Assembly (NCBI GenBank): GCA_002685335.1
Contig: NYWY01000012.1
Location: forward strand, 1 to 15,732
Reading direction: 5' to 3'
From: Planctomycetaceae bacterium
Lineage (GTDB): Bacteria; Planctomycetota; Phycisphaerae; Phycisphaerales; SM1A02
Length of the DNA stretch: 15,732 nucleotides
Below are positions 14,270 through 15,732 of this stretch, in pieces (position 1 is the first letter of the stretch; each line of letters starts with the position of its first letter). The notes under the pieces were generated by a model, which saw only the letters and a program-made list of their open reading frames with translations, was not told where the DNA came from and did not search any database. A program made the position numbers and the translations under genes.

Positions 14270-15225
14270 TCGCGAAGATCCCGACCGGTCAGACGCAGGA
14301 AGACCTCTTCCAGACTGGCCTGATGGAGTCTGATGCCCTCGATCCCTTCCGGAATCGACTCCAGCGCGGCGATCGCGGCCTGAAGTTCCGCCCCGAGTCC
14401 AGGCAGCGGAACACGAATGGTCCTGCCGTCCCAGTTTCCCACCGGAGGAACGAAGTCGTCATCCATGCGTCCGATGGGGCGGGCCTCGAGCTCGTAACGA
14501 GCGATCCCGTACCGCTCGGCGAGCGCTCCAGTCTCTCCCCGAGCCACCACCTGGCCGTGATCGATGATCGCCACCGAATCGACCAGGGTCTCGGCTTCCT
14601 CGATCAGGTGGGTGGCATGAAGGATGGTGGCACCGTCCCGCTTGAGATCTCCGATCATCCGCCAGATCGCGGCTCGCGCCTGGGGATCGACCCCTTCCGT
14701 GGGTTCGTCGAGCAGGAGGAGTCGAGGTCGGTGCAACACGCTGACCGCGAGATTCAGTCGTCGTTGCATCCCGCCGGAATAGTGACCCACCAGATCGTCC
14801 GCCCGGTCTCCGAGCTGGCTGAACTCCAGCGCCCAGTCGACCCGCTCGGACCGGTCTCGACGCGGCACCCCGAGGAGATCGCAGTGGAGACTGAGATGCT
14901 CGCGGGCGGTCATCGCATCGTGCAGAGCGATCCGCTGTGGCACGAAGCCGAGTTCGGACGCCCCGGGGCGACCCCGGCCGAACGCGGAGACGATCCCGAC
15001 GTCTTCACGCAGTAGACCGGCGATACACCGCATGAGCGTGGTCTTTCCCGCTCCGTTGGGGCCGAGCAGGGCCGTCCATTCCCCCGGGGCGAGCGAAAGA
15101 TCGACCCCCGCGAGGGCCTCCAGCCGACCGAACGACTTCCGCACCCCGGACACCAGGAGGGCCGGCGGTTCATGAGGCTCCGGCGGCGGGACCGCACCCT
15201 CGGCGGTTCGGACGGCGGCGGGCAT
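14266..15225 (-). CDS. ABC-2 type transporter ATP-binding protein
   Basis: A 319-residue ABC ATPase with all motifs: Walker A GPNGAGKTT (55-63), Q-loop Gln97 in VPQR, signature SGGMQRR (150-156), Walker B LLLLDEP (169-175) and the switch His206 in HATH. A C-terminal domain of about 90 residues after the ATPase core is typical of DrrA/NodI-like exporters. It should energise the permease at 9880-11157. It is the first full gene of the 12-gene run. The ATG at 15225 is the only good start: the frame upstream has no ATG, GTG or TTG before a stop at 15294-15292. GGGGAG lies about 10 nt upstream. The start shares one base with the stop of a 26-codon ORF (TGATG). Confidence 0.92.
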   Translation of the reverse strand: MPAAVRTAEGAVPPPEPHEPPALLVSGVRKSFGRLEALAGVDLSLAPGEWTALLGPNGAGKTTLMRCIAGLLREDVGIVSAFGRGRPGASELGFVPQRIALHDAMTAREHLSLHCDLLGVPRRDRSERVDWALEFSQLGDRADDLVGHYSGGMQRRLNLAVSVLHRPRLLLLDEPTEGVDPQARAAIWRMIGDLKRDGATILHATHLIEEAETLVDSVAIIDHGQVVARGETGALAERYGIARYELEARPIGRMDDDFVPPVGNWDGRTIRVPLPGLGAELQAAIAALESIPEGIEGIRLHQASLEEVFLRLTGRDLRE

Positions 15226-15305
15226 CAGGCCTGCTCCCCGGTCGAAGCATCGAAGAGAACGCCGGCGCCGGTGATCGGGAGCGGAATGGGTTCAAGCCCG
15301 GACAT
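15225..15305 (-). CDS. possible 26-aa leader ORF of the pigment operon
   Basis: A 26-codon ORF from ATG at 15305 to TGA at 15227-15225, starting MSGLEPIPLP and ending STGEQA. Its stop overlaps the ATPase start as TGATG, the same style of junction seen all through the operon. A weak GAGAG lies about 7-8 nt before the ATG, and an in-frame stop at 15317-15315 sets the 5' limit. No family is recognisable. It may be a translational leader or simply chance; the length alone is not evidence of coding. Confidence 0.25.
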   Translation of the reverse strand: MSGLEPIPLPITGAGVLFDASTGEQA

Positions 15306-15386
15306 GGACTGCTCTCAGGCGGAAGAGGATCAGGGTCGCGACGACGTCGACGCGACACTAGCGGAAGGGATGGAACGTCCGCAACG

Positions 15387-15415
15387 GCCGGAAGCCCGAA
15401 TCTCCCGCTTCCGGC
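15387..15415. repeat. 9-bp inverted repeat, candidate operator
   Basis: GCCGGAAGC and GCTTCCGGC form perfect 9-bp arms around an 11-nt spacer. There is no T-run on either side, so a rho-independent terminator is unlikely. The place, between divergent genes and about 80 bp upstream of the minus-strand leader ORF, suits a regulator site or an mRNA hairpin. Confidence 0.4.
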
Positions 15416-15434
15416 AATGCCGTTCCCCAAATCG

Positions 15435-15446
15435 GGGTCCGGACCC
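15435..15446. repeat. 12-bp perfect palindrome GGGTCCGGACCC
   Basis: A gapless palindrome 41 bp upstream of the TPR gene start in the divergent region. It could be a protein-binding site, but a GC-rich 12-mer palindrome can also occur by chance. Confidence 0.3.
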
Positions 15447-15487
15447 GCCCCACGACGTCCCTTTGAAACCCTTGTACCCTCGGTTCC

Positions 15488-15732
15488 ATGTCTCAAGCCG
15501 ATCTCCACTCCCGCCTCCAGCAGGCCGTCCAGCTCTACGAACAAGGCCGAGCCGTGGAGGCGGAGGCGATCTGCCGCGAGGTCCTGAAGAAGGATCCGAA
15601 ATACGTCGCCGCCTTGCGAGTGCTGGCCCTCTCCTGCTCCCGTTCGATGCGTTGGAGTGATGCGACCAAGGCGATCGACAAGGCTCGAAAGCTGGCCCCG
15701 AAGGATCCTGCGGTCCTCTTGAACGCCTCCAC
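15488..15732 (+). CDS. tetratricopeptide repeat protein (N-terminal part)
   Basis: The 81 visible codons begin MSQADLHSRLQQAVQLYEQG and continue through AEAICREVLKKDPKYVAALRVLA (about 24-46), then AIDKARKLAPKDPAVLLNAS. These are two tandem TPR helix pairs with the usual small and large residues and the closing -DP-. The frame is open to the window edge, so length and any C-terminal domain are unknown; many such starts belong to TPR-sulfotransferase or TPR-glycosyltransferase fusions. No clear ribosome site precedes the ATG. It is transcribed away from the pigment operon and no link to it is visible. No signal peptide is seen, so the visible part is probably cytoplasmic. Confidence 0.8.
   Translation, partial: MSQADLHSRLQQAVQLYEQGRAVEAEAICREVLKKDPKYVAALRVLALSCSRSMRWSDATKAIDKARKLAPKDPAVLLNAS

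Larger units (their letters stand above)
15306..15487. promoter_or_regulatory. divergent intergenic region, likely holding the pigment-operon promoter
   Basis: This 182-bp stretch is the only sizeable non-coding segment in the window. It must carry promoters for the minus-strand operon and the plus-strand TPR gene. I see no convincing -10/-35 pair on either strand. A TTGCGG followed 18 nt later by TAGTGT on the minus strand is a poor match. Two inverted repeats are present, listed separately. Confidence 0.5.

Noticed and set aside
15387..15415. Inverted repeat as a rho-independent terminator
   Set aside because: No run of T follows on either strand and it lies upstream of both divergent genes.
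1..15732. tRNA, rRNA, CRISPR arrays, insertion sequences, integrase or att sites
   Set aside because: None seen; nearly all bases are in coding regions with intact frames and there are no long direct or terminal repeats.

Overview
The window is GC-rich, gene-dense bacterial DNA with no RNA genes, mobile elements or CRISPR array that I can see. Gram-negative features are an LpxL/HtrB-like acyltransferase and a lipoprotein signal peptide. The gene style (many TPR proteins, overlapping genes, high GC) would suit a planctomycete such as a Phycisphaerales member, but that is a weak inference and no marker gene settles it.

Layout. (1) At the left, on the minus strand, a secreted protein of unknown function (1232-2038) overlaps a class III PLP aminotransferase (1-1235) that runs off the window. 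(2) On the plus strand, starting 6 bp from the secreted-protein gene, is a family 2 glycosyltransferase with C-terminal membrane helices (2045-3175). (3) From 15225 down to 3178, on the minus strand, lies one uninterrupted run of 12 genes. Every one overlaps the next by 1-23 nt. In transcription order they are: ABC-2 type ATPase, UbiE-like methyltransferase, DUF2141-like lipoprotein, PlsC-like acyltransferase, LpxL-like acyltransferase, ABC-2 permease, acyl carrier protein, FabZ-like dehydratase, a fused ketosynthase/chain-length-factor protein, chorismatase, flavin-dependent halogenase, and an AMP-forming acyl ligase. A 26-codon leader ORF may precede them. (4) A 182-bp divergent intergenic region with two inverted repeats (15306-15487) separates this run from a plus-strand TPR protein (15488 to the edge).

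Interpretation. The 12-gene run reads as a type II polyketide pathway for an aryl polyene pigment of the xanthomonadin kind. The chorismatase would make hydroxybenzoate from chorismate. The ligase would activate it onto the carrier protein. The KS-CLF and the dehydratase would build the polyene. The halogenase and methyltransferase would decorate the aryl ring, two acyltransferases and the convergent glycosyltransferase would attach the chain to a lipid carrier, and the ABC-2 pair would export it. Aryl-polyene pathways also need a ketoreductase, which is absent here and must come from outside the window or from fatty-acid synthesis. The unusual points are the single-chain KS-CLF fusion, the use of a chorismatase with a halogenase in this setting, and an ABC-2 exporter where known clusters carry an MMPL-type one. 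Function is inferred from motifs and gene order; no similarity search could be run.
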